64,000 nucleotides of DNA from Emcibacter nanhaiensis (GCF_006385175.1 NZ_VFIY01000016.1:1-64000), one strand, 5' to 3'; counted from the first letter of the stretch, positions 1 through 9,785 are shown. Numbers and translations are program-made. The notes: generated by a model not told the origin, from the sequence alone.

Positions 1-1287
1 GAGCTGAGCGCGGATCTTCCGGAATGGTACCGGGAAGGCTATGACAATATCTGGCTGCCCTATACCCAGATGAAAACGGCGCCGGATGCCTTGCCGGTGG
101 TCGGCACCGACGGGGTTTACCTGGAGCTGGCCGACGGCCGCAGGCTTCTTGACGGCATCGCCAGCTGGTGGACCGCCTGCCACGGCTATAACCATCCCGG
201 CATGAAAGAGAAAATGAAGGCGCAGATCGACCGGATGTCCCATGTGATGCTGGGCGGCCTGGTCCATGAGGGGGCGCTTGACCTGTCGCGGCGGCTGGCA
301 GGGCTTCTGCCCGGCGACCTTAATCACGTCTTTTTTTCCGAATCCGGATCGGTCTCCGTGGAAATCGCCCTGAAGATGGCGGTGCAGTTCTGGCTCAACC
401 AGGGTATCGAAGGCCGGGCCCGCTTTGTCGGGTTCAAGGCCGGCTATCACGGGGATACCTCTGCCGCCATGTCGGTGGGCGACAGCGACGACGGCATGCA
501 CAAGGCGTTCGGCGGCTACCTGCAGCAGCAGTATATCCGCGCCCTGCCGGAAACAGCGGAGGACCTGGCCGAGCTGGAGCAGTTCCTTTGTGAAAACCGG
601 AACAGCATCGCCGGGGTGATTATGGAGCCGCTGATCCAGGGCGCGGGAGGCATGAAGTTTCACGAGGCGGAAATTCTCAAAGGCATTGCCGAGGCCTGTC
701 ATAAAGCCGATGTGCTGTTCATCCTCGACGAGATTTTTACCGGCTTCGGCCGCACCGGCACCATGTTTGCCTGTGAGCAGGCGGAGGTGGTGCCTGACAT
801 TATCTGTCTCGGCAAGGCGCTGACCGCCGGCACCGTGGCCATGGCGGCGACGGTGGCGACCGACCGGGTGTATGAGGCCTTTCTGTCCGATGACCCGGAT
901 AAGGCCTTCATGCATGGCCCCACCTATATGGCCAACCCGCTGGCCTGTGCCGCCGCCAATGCCTCGCTGGACATTTTCGAGGAAGAACCGGTGCTGGACC
1001 GGGTGAAAAAGATCGAGGGCCATCTGACCCAGAGCTTTGCCCAGTTCCGGGACAAGCCCGGGGTGGTGGATGTGCGGGTCAAGGGGGCGGTGGCGGTGAT
1101 CCAGCTGGAAAAGATCGAGGATACCGCCAAAATGCGTGAGGAATTCGTCCGGGAAGGCGTCTGGGTCCGGCCTCTGGGCGATGTCATTTACGTCACGCCG
1201 GCCCTCAGTATCGAGCCGGCACAGATCTCGGCATTGACAGAAGCCATCGACAATGTTCTTAATAGAAATTCTTGGAATAGCTTCTGA
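1..1287 (+). CDS. bioA: Adenosylmethionine-8-amino-7-oxononanoate aminotransferase, 5' end outside window
   Basis: Class III PLP aminotransferase of biotin synthesis: it transfers an amino group from S-adenosylmethionine to KAPA, giving DAPA, in the cytoplasm. The reading frame is open from base 1, and the codons before the first ATG (base 70) already encode the BioA-type stretch NIWLPYTQM, so the true start lies upstream of the window. Visible motifs are ESGSVSVEIALKMA (cofactor and substrate region), ILDEIFTGFGRTG with the PLP-contacting Asp, and LGKALTAG, whose Lys (window codon 272) should form the Schiff base. Other class III aminotransferases are possible, but the N-terminal motif is characteristic of BioA. 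Aminopeptidase P follows after 24 bases on the same strand; no other bio gene is in view. Confidence 0.87.
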   Translation, partial: ELSADLPEWYREGYDNIWLPYTQMKTAPDALPVVGTDGVYLELADGRRLLDGIASWWTACHGYNHPGMKEKMKAQIDRMSHVMLGGLVHEGALDLSRRLAGLLPGDLNHVFFSESGSVSVEIALKMAVQFWLNQGIEGRARFVGFKAGYHGDTSAAMSVGDSDDGMHKAFGGYLQQQYIRALPETAEDLAELEQFLCENRNSIAGVIMEPLIQGAGGMKFHEAEILKGIAEACHKADVLFILDEIFTGFGRTGTMFACEQAEVVPDIICLGKALTAGTVAMAATVATDRVYEAFLSDDPDKAFMHGPTYMANPLACAAANASLDIFEEEPVLDRVKKIEGHLTQSFAQFRDKPGVVDVRVKGAVAVIQLEKIEDTAKMREEFVREGVWVRPLGDVIYVTPALSIEPAQISALTEAIDNVLNRNSWNSF

Positions 1288-1311
1288 CCTTCGAATTGGG
1301 GACAGTGTTGT

Positions 1312-3093
1312 ATGACAAAAGGGCGTTTACTGGCTCTCAGACAGCAGTTGCGTGATCTGGGGCTCCAGGGGTTTGTCGTCCCTCACGCGGACGAACACCA
1401 GAATGAATATACACCGGCCAATGCGGAACGGCTGGCCTGGCTGACCGGTTTTACCGGTTCGGCGGGACAAGCGGCGCTTACCATGTCTGAAGGGGCCATC
1501 TTTGTCGATGGCCGCTACACGCTGCAGGTGCGCCAGCAAACCGACAAACGCCAGTTTGCGCCTCTGGACCTTTTTGAGGACAAGATCGAAGACTGGCTGG
1601 CGGAACGGGTGAAAAAGGGGGATCGAATCGGCTATGATCCCTGGCTCCATACCCGGGAGTGGATCGGCAAGGTTTCTGATAAGCTGTCGGAAAAAGGGGC
1701 AGAACTCCTGCCCGTGGACGAAAATCCCATCGACCAGGTCTGGCAGGGCCGACCGGCGGATTCCGATGCGCCTGCGGTTTCCCATCCCACCGAATATTCC
1801 GGCGAAGAGTCCCGGCACAAGCGGGAAAGGATCGCGGCGGACACAAAGACCAAAGGTGCCGATGCCGTGGTCCTGACAATGCTCGACTCTATTGCCTGGC
1901 TGTTTAATATCCGCGGTAGCGATGTGGCGCATACCCCGCTGGTCTCCAGCTATGCCATTCTGTTTGCGGACGGGTCGGCCACGCTTTTCATTGATCCCGG
2001 CAAAGTGGACGAAGATCTGAAAGGCTTTCTCGGCAAGCAGGTGAAACTGGCGGACAAGTCAGATTTTATCGACCACCTGAAAAAACTGAAACAGAAAAAG
2101 GTTTGTGTCGATCCCAAGCGCACACACGCTGCTGTCTTTGAAATTCTGGAAAAAGCGGGTGCCAAACTTATTCCCGCCGATGATCCCTGCGTTCTGCCCA
2201 AGGCGATGAAAAATGAGGCGGAGATCACGGGGACCCGCAATGCCCACAACCGGGATGCCATCGCCGTCTGCAAGTTCCTGGCCTGGCTCGACGAAATGGG
2301 ACCAAAGGGCGAGATCGACGAAATAGATGCCGAGGAAAAGCTTCTGTCTTTCCGCCAGGAGCAGCCTTTGTTTAAAGATACCAGTTTCGGCACCATCTCC
2401 GGGGCCGGGCCCAACGGGGCGATCGTCCACTACCGGGCGACGGAACAGAGCCGGCGCAAGCTTGAGCCTGACATGCTGTATCTGGTGGATAGCGGCGGCC
2501 AGTATCTGGACGGCACCACGGATATTACCCGGACAGTGATTATCGGCACGCCGACGGAGGAGCAGAAAGACCGCTTCACCCGGGTCCTGAAGGGGCATAT
2601 CGCTCTGGCCCAGGCCAGGTTCCCCCATGGCCGCTCCGGCGCTCACCTGGACAGCCTGGCCCGCAAGCCGTTGTGGGATGTGGGGCTGGATTACAATCAT
2701 GGCACCGGCCACGGCGTCGGCAGCTACCTGGGCGTCCATGAAGGCCCGCAGAGCATTTCCCGGCTTGGCTTCAATGTGCCCCTGGAGCCGGGTATGATCC
2801 TGTCCAACGAGCCCGGCTATTACAAGGAAGGCGAATATGGCATCCGGATCGAAAATCTCGTGCTGGTGCGGGAACGAAAATTCGAAGAAGAAGAGCAGCC
2901 CATGCTCAGTTTCGAAACCCTGACCCATGTGCCGATCGACAAGCGGCTGGTCAACGCCTATATGATGACAACGCCCGAAATCACCTGGTTCAATATCTAT
3001 CACGCCCAGGTCCGGGAAATTGTCGGTCCCCATCTGTCCGGCAAGGAAAAGGACTGGCTGATGAAAGCGACCGAATCCCTGGTGGTCCTGTAG
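1312..3093 (+). CDS. Xaa-Pro aminopeptidase (M24B family)
   Basis: 593-residue aminopeptidase P-type metallopeptidase, expected to remove N-terminal residues that precede proline. Two creatinase-like N-terminal domains are followed by the pita-bread catalytic domain. The dinuclear-metal ligands are visible as LVDSGGQYLDGTTDITRT (two Asp), the His-rich HGTGHGVGSYLGVHEG, ILSNEPGYY (Glu) and GIRIENLVLV (Glu). A C-terminal extension of about 60 residues, typical of the long eukaryote-like form, ends the protein. The ATG at 1312 follows a weak purine-rich stretch. No signal peptide is seen, so it is probably cytosolic. It may share a transcript with bioA (24-base gap). Confidence 0.9.
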   Translation: MTKGRLLALRQQLRDLGLQGFVVPHADEHQNEYTPANAERLAWLTGFTGSAGQAALTMSEGAIFVDGRYTLQVRQQTDKRQFAPLDLFEDKIEDWLAERVKKGDRIGYDPWLHTREWIGKVSDKLSEKGAELLPVDENPIDQVWQGRPADSDAPAVSHPTEYSGEESRHKRERIAADTKTKGADAVVLTMLDSIAWLFNIRGSDVAHTPLVSSYAILFADGSATLFIDPGKVDEDLKGFLGKQVKLADKSDFIDHLKKLKQKKVCVDPKRTHAAVFEILEKAGAKLIPADDPCVLPKAMKNEAEITGTRNAHNRDAIAVCKFLAWLDEMGPKGEIDEIDAEEKLLSFRQEQPLFKDTSFGTISGAGPNGAIVHYRATEQSRRKLEPDMLYLVDSGGQYLDGTTDITRTVIIGTPTEEQKDRFTRVLKGHIALAQARFPHGRSGAHLDSLARKPLWDVGLDYNHGTGHGVGSYLGVHEGPQSISRLGFNVPLEPGMILSNEPGYYKEGEYGIRIENLVLVRERKFEEEEQPMLSFETLTHVPIDKRLVNAYMMTTPEITWFNIYHAQVREIVGPHLSGKEKDWLMKATESLVVL

Positions 3094-3102
3094 AGTGATC
3101 CT

Positions 3103-4002
3103 CTAGCTTTCCCTGCCGAGCATCAGCGATTGTTTGTCCCGGAACAGGTCGGTGAGGAAGCCGCAGACCGCATCGATCCGGGCGACCTTGCGCAGGTCTT
3201 CATGCACCATCAGCCAGTATTGCCGCTCGACAAAGATCTGTTCCGGCAGAACAGGCGTCAGCCCGGCCTTGTCCCCGACCATGAAGCAATGGACCATGGC
3301 AAGACCGACGCCACTGAGCGCGGCCCGGTATTGCGCCATCACATTGGTGCTGCGGAATATGATATGAGGGCTGCGGAAAAGTTCTTCCATGAAACGGAGC
3401 TCCGGCATCTGGATCAGGTCATCGATATAACCGATGAAGTCATGACCGGCGAGGTCGTCAGCCGTCTCTATCGGCGGATGGTTCGCCAGGTAGGATGGCG
3501 CGCCATAAAGCCTGAGCCGGTAATCGCCAAGCTTCCACGCCACCAGCCGGCCTGATGAGGGGCGCGCCAGGGTGATGGCAATGTCGGCTTCCCGTTTCGA
3601 AAGGCTGGTCTGCCGGGTTTCGGCCACCAGCTCCAGTTCAATATCCGGATATTTCTGCCGGAACTGGTCCATGTTGGGGGCGATCACGTTGATGCCGACC
3701 GCTTCCGGTGCGGCAAGGCGCACGGTGCCCGAAAAACTGGCGTCTTTGCCGGAAATGCTCTGATACAGGCTGGTGGACTGGGCCTCCATCTGTTCGGCCA
3801 AAGGCAGCAGCCGCAGACCCGCGTCGGTCAGCTGGTAGCCCCGCGGGGATTTATCGAACAGCCGGGCGTTGAGCGCCTCTTCCAGTGCCGTGATCCGGCG
3901 GCTGACGGTGGTATGATCCACATGCAGGCGGCGGGCCGCTTCCACCAGCTTGCCGCGCCGGGAAAGTTCGAGAAAAAACTTGAGATCGTTCCAGTTATAC
4001 AT
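3103..4002 (-). CDS. LysR-family transcriptional regulator
   Basis: 299-residue LysR-type regulator when started at MYNWNDLKFF; six extra upstream codons are open but do not match the family N-terminus. The winged helix-turn-helix occupies about residues 1-60, with LVEAARRLHVDHTTVSRRI as the recognition region, and is followed by a substrate-binding effector domain (TVRLAAPEAVG onward). It is divergent from the valine-degradation operon starting at 4145, with about 140 bases between, the usual arrangement for a LysR activator and its target. Regulation of mmsA and the following genes is inferred from position only. The effector is unknown; a branched-chain intermediate would be logical. Confidence 0.88.
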   Translation of the reverse strand: MYNWNDLKFFLELSRRGKLVEAARRLHVDHTTVSRRITALEEALNARLFDKSPRGYQLTDAGLRLLPLAEQMEAQSTSLYQSISGKDASFSGTVRLAAPEAVGINVIAPNMDQFRQKYPDIELELVAETRQTSLSKREADIAITLARPSSGRLVAWKLGDYRLRLYGAPSYLANHPPIETADDLAGHDFIGYIDDLIQMPELRFMEELFRSPHIIFRSTNVMAQYRAALSGVGLAMVHCFMVGDKAGLTPVLPEQIFVERQYWLMVHEDLRKVARIDAVCGFLTDLFRDKQSLMLGRES

Positions 4003-4012
4003 GCCTGATCCA

Positions 4013-4033
4013 TTGTGCAAAAATGCAGAACAA
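4013..4033. promoter_or_regulatory. Candidate LysR operator in the lysR/mmsA divergent region
   Basis: An imperfect dyad TTGT-N13-ACAA containing TGCA-AAAA-TGCA lies between the divergent genes, just upstream of the regulator start. It satisfies the loose T-N11-A form of LysR boxes. The surrounding sequence is AT-rich and many such dyads occur by chance. Confidence 0.3.
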
Positions 4034-4144
4034 GTGTGAATAATATAATATGGATATGCAAAATTGTCGCTATTAAAATCCCCTGGTCAATGAATAAAGG
4101 AAACTGCCGCCAAGGCAGGGTGGCTTTCAATCTGGAGAGACAGA

Positions 4145-5641
4145 ATGGTCAAGGAATATACGCATTATATCAATGGTGAACATGTAGCCGGCAAAAGCGG
4201 CCGGTTCCAGGATGTTTTCAACCCCAGCACGGGCGAAGTTTCCGCCAAAACACCGCTGGCGACAACGGCCGAAGTGGAAGAGGCCATCGCCGCTGCTCAG
4301 GCGGCGTTTCCGGAATGGTCCGCCACCTCCATCGTCCAGCGTTCCCGCATCATGACCCGCTTTACCCAGCTGTTGTATGAAAAACAGCCGGAGCTGGCCG
4401 AACTGGTGTCCCGGGAACACGGTAAGGTGATCGAGGACGCCATGGGGTCCGTGCTGCGCGGTATTGAAGTGGCCGAGTTCGCCTGCGGCATCCCGCACCT
4501 GCAAAAGGGCGAGTTCTCGGACAATGCGTCCCGCGAGATCGACATTTTCAGCATGCGCAAGCCGCTGGGCGTTGTCGCCGGGATCACCCCGTTCAACTTC
4601 CCGGCCATGATCCCGCTGTGGATGGCCTGCATGGCCATGGTCACCGGCAACACGGTGGTCCTCAAGCCGTCCGAAAAAGACCCGGGCTGCCCGATGCGCC
4701 TGGCCGAGCTTTGGGTCGAGGCCGGCGGCCCCAAAGGCGTGCTCAATGTGGTCAACGGCGACAAGGAAGCGGTCGATTGCCTGCTCACCGACGAGCGGAT
4801 CAAGGCGGTGAGCTTTGTCGGTTCAACCGCCATCGCCAAATATGTCTACGCAACGGCGACCGCCCACGGCAAACGCTGCCAGGCCATGGGCGGGGCCAAG
4901 AACCATATGCTGATCATGCCCGATGCGGACCTGGAAAATGTGGCCAACGCCCTGATGGGGGCTGCCTATGGCTCTGCCGGGGAGCGCTGTATGGCCATCT
5001 CCGTCGGCGTCTGTGTCGGCGATGAAGTGGCCGACCGGCTGGTGGAAATGCTGAAACCGCGGGTGGAGGCGCTGAAAATCGGCCCGAGCCTGGAGCGTGA
5101 TCTGGAAATGGGGCCGCTGGTGACCGCTGAACATCGCCAGAAAGTAATGAACTATATCCAGATGGGCGTCGAAGAAGGCGCCGAGCTGGTGGTGGACGGC
5201 CGCGGGTTCTCGGTCCCCGGACATGACAACGGTTTCTTCCTTGGCGGCAGCCTGTTTGACCGGGTCAAGCCGGACATGAAATCCTACAAGGATGAGATTT
5301 TCGGCCCCGTGCTGCAGCTGGTGCGTGTGCAAAGCTTCGAGGAAGGCATGGCGCTGGCAAGCGACCATGAATATGGCAACGGCACCTCAATCTTTACCCA
5401 CAATGGTGCGGCCGCCCGCACCTATGCCGACAAAGTTGAAGTGGGTATGGTCGGCATCAACGTGCCGATCCCGGTGCCGCTGGCCTTCCACAGCTTCGGC
5501 GGCTGGAAACAGTCTGCGTTTGGCGACCATAACCAGTTCGGCATGGAAGCGGTACGCTTCTATACCAAGGTGAAAACCATCACCTCGCGCTGGCCGAGCA
5601 GCATCATCGAGACAGATTTTTCTATTCCAACCCTGAAATAA
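4145..5641 (+). CDS. mmsA: CoA-acylating methylmalonate-semialdehyde dehydrogenase
   Basis: 498-residue aldehyde dehydrogenase that converts (methyl)malonate semialdehyde to propionyl-CoA or acetyl-CoA with NAD and CoA, the last step of valine breakdown. The family signature is the HYINGEHV start, GITPFNFPAMIPLWM in the NAD/CoA region, KPSEKDPGCP, and the nucleophile in SAGERCMAISV (Cys282). No general-base glutamate of ordinary ALDHs appears at its usual place (MGGAKNHM), as expected for the CoA-acylating branch. ATG at 4145 follows a GGAGAGA ribosome-binding site. It is the first gene of a four-gene operon with the dehydrogenase, hydrolase and mmsB, divergent from the LysR gene. Confidence 0.95.
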   Translation: MVKEYTHYINGEHVAGKSGRFQDVFNPSTGEVSAKTPLATTAEVEEAIAAAQAAFPEWSATSIVQRSRIMTRFTQLLYEKQPELAELVSREHGKVIEDAMGSVLRGIEVAEFACGIPHLQKGEFSDNASREIDIFSMRKPLGVVAGITPFNFPAMIPLWMACMAMVTGNTVVLKPSEKDPGCPMRLAELWVEAGGPKGVLNVVNGDKEAVDCLLTDERIKAVSFVGSTAIAKYVYATATAHGKRCQAMGGAKNHMLIMPDADLENVANALMGAAYGSAGERCMAISVGVCVGDEVADRLVEMLKPRVEALKIGPSLERDLEMGPLVTAEHRQKVMNYIQMGVEEGAELVVDGRGFSVPGHDNGFFLGGSLFDRVKPDMKSYKDEIFGPVLQLVRVQSFEEGMALASDHEYGNGTSIFTHNGAAARTYADKVEVGMVGINVPIPVPLAFHSFGGWKQSAFGDHNQFGMEAVRFYTKVKTITSRWPSSIIETDFSIPTLK

Positions 5642-5674
5642 TCGTCTAGACTCAGCAAAAAGAGGGATTGCAAA

Positions 5675-6817
5675 ATGGACTTTTATTTTACAGAAGAACA
5701 GCGGGCCATGCAGGATATGGCCCGTGACTTTGCGGAAAATGAACTGGCGCCCTTTGCGGCGGAGTGGGACCGGGATCACCATTTCCCGGTCGACAAGCTG
5801 CGCAAGGCGGCGGAACTCGGCCTGGCGGGGATTTACACCCGCGAAGATGTGGGCGGATCCGAACTCACCCGGCTCGATGCCGCCATCATTTTCGAGGAAC
5901 TGTCCAAGGGCTGCACCTCCACGGCGGCCTACCTCACCATTCACAATATGGTGACCTGGATGATCGACAGCTTCGGCTCCGAGGAAACCCGGCAGAAATA
6001 CTGCCCGCGCCTCACCACCATGGAACTGGTCGGCAGCTACTGCCTGACCGAGCCGGGCGCTGGCTCAGACGCGGCCTCGCTCAAGACCAAGGCGGTGCGC
6101 GATGGTGACCATTACGTGCTCAACGGCTCCAAGGCGTTCATTTCCGGCGGCGGTTTTTCCGATGTTTACGTGGTCATGGTGCGCACTGGCGAGGAAGGCC
6201 CCAAAGGCATCAGCGCCATTGTCGTCGAAAAAGGCACCGAAGGCCTGAGCTTTGGCGCCCGGGAACGCAAAATGGGCTGGAACAGCCAGCCGACGGCCAT
6301 GGTCATGTTCGACAACTGCCGGGTGCCGGCGGAAAACCTGCTTGGCCGGGAAGGCGAAGGCTTCAAATTCGCCATGAAGGGCCTGGACGGCGGTCGTCTC
6401 AATATCGGCGCCTGTTCGCTCGGCGCGGCGCAGGCCTGCCTCGACCTGAGCCTCACCTACATGGGTGACCGCAAACAGTTTGGCCGTTCTCTGGACAGCT
6501 TCCAGGCGTTGCAGTTCCGCATTGCCGACATGGCGACCGAGCTGGAAGCGGCCCGCTTGCTTTTGCACAAGGCGGCGCAGAAGGTGACGGAAGGGGCGCA
6601 TGATGCGACCAAGTTTGCCGCCATGGCCAAGCGCCTGGCAACTGACACCGGCTTCAAGGTGGTCAACGAGGCCCTGCAGCTGCATGGCGGCTATGGCTAC
6701 CTCAACGATTATCCGCTGGAACGCTTCCTGCGGGACGTGCGGGTGCACCAGATCCTGGAAGGCACCAATGAGGTGATGCGCCTGATCATTTCCCGCCAGC
6801 TGATGGCGGAACGATAG
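5675..6817 (+). CDS. Acyl-CoA dehydrogenase, probably isobutyryl-CoA dehydrogenase
   Basis: 380-residue FAD enzyme of normal family length. The signature [16 protein letters not shown] (flavin region), the stretch [17 protein letters not shown], the [11 protein letters not shown] segment and the catalytic base in ILEGTNEVM (Glu362) are all present. The short-chain acyl-CoA dehydrogenase fold introduces a C2-C3 double bond. Position between mmsA and the 3-hydroxyisobutyryl-CoA hydrolase gene points to isobutyryl-CoA as substrate, giving methacrylyl-CoA in valine degradation. Electrons would pass to ETF, which is not encoded here. The start follows AGAGGG with good spacing, 33 bases after mmsA. 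Substrate choice is inferred from context. Confidence 0.9.
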   Translation: MDFYFTEEQRAMQDMARDFAENELAPFAAEWDRDHHFPVDKLRKAAELGLAGIYTREDVGGSELTRLDAAIIFEELSKGCTSTAAYLTIHNMVTWMIDSFGSEETRQKYCPRLTTMELVGSYCLTEPGAGSDAASLKTKAVRDGDHYVLNGSKAFISGGGFSDVYVVMVRTGEEGPKGISAIVVEKGTEGLSFGARERKMGWNSQPTAMVMFDNCRVPAENLLGREGEGFKFAMKGLDGGRLNIGACSLGAAQACLDLSLTYMGDRKQFGRSLDSFQALQFRIADMATELEAARLLLHKAAQKVTEGAHDATKFAAMAKRLATDTGFKVVNEALQLHGGYGYLNDYPLERFLRDVRVHQILEGTNEVMRLIISRQLMAER

Positions 6818-6827
6818 GAGAGTGGGG

Positions 6828-7886
6828 ATGACGACGGACGCGGAAATCCTGTTTGAGGTCAAGGGCCGCATCGGCTGTGTTCTCCTCAATCGGCCCAGGG
6901 CGCTCAATGCGCTCAGCACCGACATGTGCGCCAAAATGGAGGCGCAGCTGGCCGAATGGGCGGAAGACGACGCCATTGCCGCCGTGCTGGTGGAAGGCGC
7001 CGGGGACAAGGCCTTCTGCGCCGGCGGGGACGTGCGCACCCTGGCGGAAAACGGGCCCGATCACAGCGGCCCGGCGGAAGCCTTTTTCGCCACCGAATAC
7101 CGGATGAACGCCCGCATCTTCCATTTCCCCAAGCCCTATATCTCTTTCCTCGACGGCATTACCATGGGCGGCGGGGTCGGCATTTCCGTGCATGGTTCGC
7201 ACCGTATTGTCGGCGACAAGACATTGTTTGCCATGCCCGAAACCGGAATCGGCCTGATTCCTGATGTGGGCGGCAGCTACTTCCTGCCCCGCCTGCCGGG
7301 CAGGCTGGGGGTTTACCTCGGTCTGACCGGGGCGCGGCTCAAGGCGGCCGATTGTCTTTATACCGGCATCGGGACGGCCTATGTGCCGTCCGACCGGCTC
7401 GAAGCCCTCAAGGCGGCACTGGTGGAGGCTGATCTGGAAACTCCGGAAGAAGTGGACCAGATTATCGGCGCCTTCGCCGAGCAGGCCGGTGACGCGCCGC
7501 TCGATGAATTCCGCGACCTGATCGACGCCGCCTTTGCGGAAACCACAGTGGAAGACATTTGTGATCACCTCGGCGCCATCGATCATTCCTGGGCCGGAAC
7601 GACACTTGAGACGATTGGCAAAATGTCGCCGACCAGCCTCAAGCTGACGCTGGAACAGCTGCTGCGCGGCGCGGGGATGGAATTTGATGACTGCATGCGT
7701 ATGGAATACCGGCTGGTCAATCATATCGTGACCTATCAGAGCGACTTCTTCGAGGGCATCCGAGCGGTTCTGATCGACCGGGACAATTCCCCCGTATGGT
7801 CCCCGGCTTCCCTGCAGGACGTCAGCGAAGACCATGTCCTGAAACATTTTGAGTCCCTGGGCGACCGGGAACTCAACCTTCAATAA
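6828..7886 (+). CDS. 3-hydroxyisobutyryl-CoA hydrolase (enoyl-CoA hydratase family)
   Basis: 352-residue crotonase-fold protein. An earlier GTG at 6822 is in frame, but the AGGAG at 6816-6820 is correctly spaced only for the ATG at 6828. The oxyanion-hole segments GDKAFCAGGDVRTL and GITMGGGVGISVHG are clear. The longer C-terminal region (NHIVTYQSDFFEGIRAVLIDRD) is typical of 3-hydroxyisobutyryl-CoA hydrolases rather than plain enoyl-CoA hydratases of about 260 residues. It releases 3-hydroxyisobutyrate for the next enzyme, MmsB. No separate methacrylyl-CoA hydratase gene is seen in this operon, so that step must be supplied elsewhere or by a related crotonase. Confidence 0.88.
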   Translation: MTTDAEILFEVKGRIGCVLLNRPRALNALSTDMCAKMEAQLAEWAEDDAIAAVLVEGAGDKAFCAGGDVRTLAENGPDHSGPAEAFFATEYRMNARIFHFPKPYISFLDGITMGGGVGISVHGSHRIVGDKTLFAMPETGIGLIPDVGGSYFLPRLPGRLGVYLGLTGARLKAADCLYTGIGTAYVPSDRLEALKAALVEADLETPEEVDQIIGAFAEQAGDAPLDEFRDLIDAAFAETTVEDICDHLGAIDHSWAGTTLETIGKMSPTSLKLTLEQLLRGAGMEFDDCMRMEYRLVNHIVTYQSDFFEGIRAVLIDRDNSPVWSPASLQDVSEDHVLKHFESLGDRELNLQ

Positions 7887-7913
7887 ACAGTTTATAGATC
7901 TGGGAGACATAAC

Positions 7914-8807
7914 ATGGCGACGGTGGCATTCATTGGTTTGGGCAATATGGGCGGCGGCATGGCCGCCAATCTGATCAAGGCCGGTCACACCCTCAAGGTG
8001 TTCGACCTGAACGAGGCGGCCATGGCGGCGCTGCAAGAGCAGGGCGCGGCGCCGGCAGGATCGGTTGCAGAAGCGGTCACCGATGTGGACGCGGTGGTGA
8101 CCATGTTGCCGGCCGGGCAGCATGTTAAATCCGTTTATCTGGGGGATGACGGCATCCTGAAGAATATTCCTGCCGACACGATCCTGATGGATTGTTCCAC
8201 CATTGATGTGGCCAGCGCCCGCGAGGTGATCGCCGCAGCGGCCGAGGCAGGTTTTGCCATGGTGGATGCGCCGGTGTCGGGCGGTGTGGCGGCGGCCGCC
8301 GCCGGCACGCTGACGTTCATGGTCGGCGGCACTGACGATGCGTTTGAGGCGGCGAAAACCTATCTCGACGCCATGGGCGCCAACATCATCCATGCCGGGG
8401 ACGCCGGGGCCGGTCAGGCGGCCAAGATCTGTAACAATATGATGCTGGGCATCCAGATGATTTCGGTGTCCGAGGCCTTTGTGCTGGCGGAGAAACTGGG
8501 CCTGGAGGCGCAGAAGCTGTTTGATATTTCGTCCAGGGCGTCCGGTCAGTGCTGGTCCCTGACCTCCTATTGCCCGGTGCCGGGCCCGGTGCCGACATCA
8601 CCGGCCAACAATGACTATAATCCGGGGTTTGCCGCCGCAATGATGCTCAAGGACCTGCGGCTTGCCAATGACGCGGCGGAAGGGTGTGGGGCCTCGACGC
8701 CGCTCGGCCATCTGGCGGAACAGCTTTATACGGCTTTTTCAGACGAAGGAAATGCCGGAAAGGATTTTTCCGGCATCATCAATATGCTTCGGGAAGAAAA
8801 GCTTTAG
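7914..8807 (+). CDS. mmsB: 3-hydroxyisobutyrate dehydrogenase
   Basis: 297-residue NAD-dependent beta-hydroxyacid dehydrogenase that oxidises 3-hydroxyisobutyrate to methylmalonate semialdehyde, the substrate of MmsA encoded three genes upstream. The N-terminal Rossmann motif FIGLGNMGGGMAANLIKAGH, the substrate loop DAPVSGGVAAAAAGTL and the catalytic Lys in GAGQAAKICNN (Lys171) are all intact. The ATG follows TGGGAGACATAAC, giving a good ribosome-binding site. It ends four bases before the convergent ferredoxin gene, so the two transcripts must meet here; no clear terminator hairpin is visible. Confidence 0.95.
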   Translation: MATVAFIGLGNMGGGMAANLIKAGHTLKVFDLNEAAMAALQEQGAAPAGSVAEAVTDVDAVVTMLPAGQHVKSVYLGDDGILKNIPADTILMDCSTIDVASAREVIAAAAEAGFAMVDAPVSGGVAAAAAGTLTFMVGGTDDAFEAAKTYLDAMGANIIHAGDAGAGQAAKICNNMMLGIQMISVSEAFVLAEKLGLEAQKLFDISSRASGQCWSLTSYCPVPGPVPTSPANNDYNPGFAAAMMLKDLRLANDAAEGCGASTPLGHLAEQLYTAFSDEGNAGKDFSGIINMLREEKL

Positions 8808-8811
8808 CCGC

Positions 8812-9126
8812 TTACATTTCCGGAACTGTTACTTCCATGCCTTCCAGGGCAGGAGTCACCTCGATCTGACAGCTGAGGCGGCTGTTTTCTTCGTGGTTAT
8901 CCAGAAAATCAAGCAGGGCTTCTTCGTCTTCGCTTGGCTTGCCGGTGGCTTCCTTGAAGGCGTCCGGTACAATCACATGGCAGGTGGCGCAGGCACAGGC
9001 GCCGCCGCAATCGGCATCAATGCCGGGAACGCTGTTGTTGACGGCGGCTTCCATCAAAGTTGTGCCGTCTTCTGCGTCTACTTCAATGCGCTCATCATCG
9101 GCCGTGATGAATGTTACTTTTGTCAT
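8812..9126 (-). CDS. Adrenodoxin-type [2Fe-2S] ferredoxin
   Basis: 104-residue electron carrier starting at MTKVTFITADD; five further upstream codons are open but the GGAG upstream suits this ATG. The cluster ligands follow the adrenodoxin pattern: DADCGGACACATCHV supplies three Cys (with one extra Cys between), and the fourth is in SRLSCQIEV. Likely partners are cytochrome P450s, hydroxylases or Fe-S assembly; the lack of isc or P450 genes nearby leaves the role open. It is convergent with the valine operon and lies downstream of lrp on the same strand. Confidence 0.9.
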   Translation of the reverse strand: MTKVTFITADDERIEVDAEDGTTLMEAAVNNSVPGIDADCGGACACATCHVIVPDAFKEATGKPSEDEEALLDFLDNHEENSRLSCQIEVTPALEGMEVTVPEM

Positions 9127-9189
9127 AAACCCAAACTCCAATCCTTGTGGCTTTTATGATGACTGATATAGGGGCTTTCTGCGCCGGGA

Positions 9190-9675
9190 TCAAGCTTTTG
9201 GAACCGTAATCGCGCTGGTAGCCTTGACTTCCTCCATCGCCACATAGGTATGGGTGGTGCTGACGTCTTTGATGGCGGATAATTTTTCCCCGAGAAAACG
9301 GCGATAGTGTTCCATGTCCCGGGTCCGGACCTTGATCAGGTAATCAAAGCCGCCGGCCACCATATGGCATTCCTGGACTTCTTCCATGCGCATGACTTCC
9401 TCGCGGAAATTATCCAGCGCCCGGGTGGTGGTGCGGTCCAGGGACACTTCGATGAAGGATACCAGGGCCGCATCCAGCAGCTTGGGGTCCAGCAGGGCAA
9501 CATAGCCCCGGATATAGCCTTCCCGCTCCAGGCGCTTGACCCGTTCCAGGCAGGGCGTGGGGCTGAGATTGACTTTCTGGGCAAGCTTGACGTTGGGAAT
9601 ACGGCCTTCTTCCTGAAGGACCGAAAGAATTTTGCGGTCGATACGGTCCAGTCGCTTCGAGTGATCTGTTGTCAT
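9190..9675 (-). CDS. lrp: Lrp/AsnC-family transcriptional regulator
   Basis: 161-residue feast/famine regulator of standard length. An N-terminal helix-turn-helix (RIDRKILSVLQEEGRIPNV, then LAQKVNLSPTPCLERVKRLE) is followed by the RAM ligand-binding domain with GGFDYLIKVRTRDM. Full-length Lrp proteins respond to leucine or other amino acids as octamers. In several alphaproteobacteria an Lrp-type protein (PutR) activates putA; here putA lies 2.3 kb away with serine dehydratase between, so control of either amino-acid catabolic gene is plausible but not shown. The upstream region is AT-rich with palindromes that could be autoregulatory sites. Confidence 0.92.
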   Translation of the reverse strand: MTTDHSKRLDRIDRKILSVLQEEGRIPNVKLAQKVNLSPTPCLERVKRLEREGYIRGYVALLDPKLLDAALVSFIEVSLDRTTTRALDNFREEVMRMEEVQECHMVAGGFDYLIKVRTRDMEHYRRFLGEKLSAIKDVSTTHTYVAMEEVKATSAITVPKA

Positions 9676-9785
9676 AGTTCTTTATACTGATTTCTAAGTG
9701 GTTATGTAGATATTATTCTGAATTTTTTTGCATTATAGCAACATATCCTGTGGGTTTAAAGATAATCTGTAGGCGAATCATAATT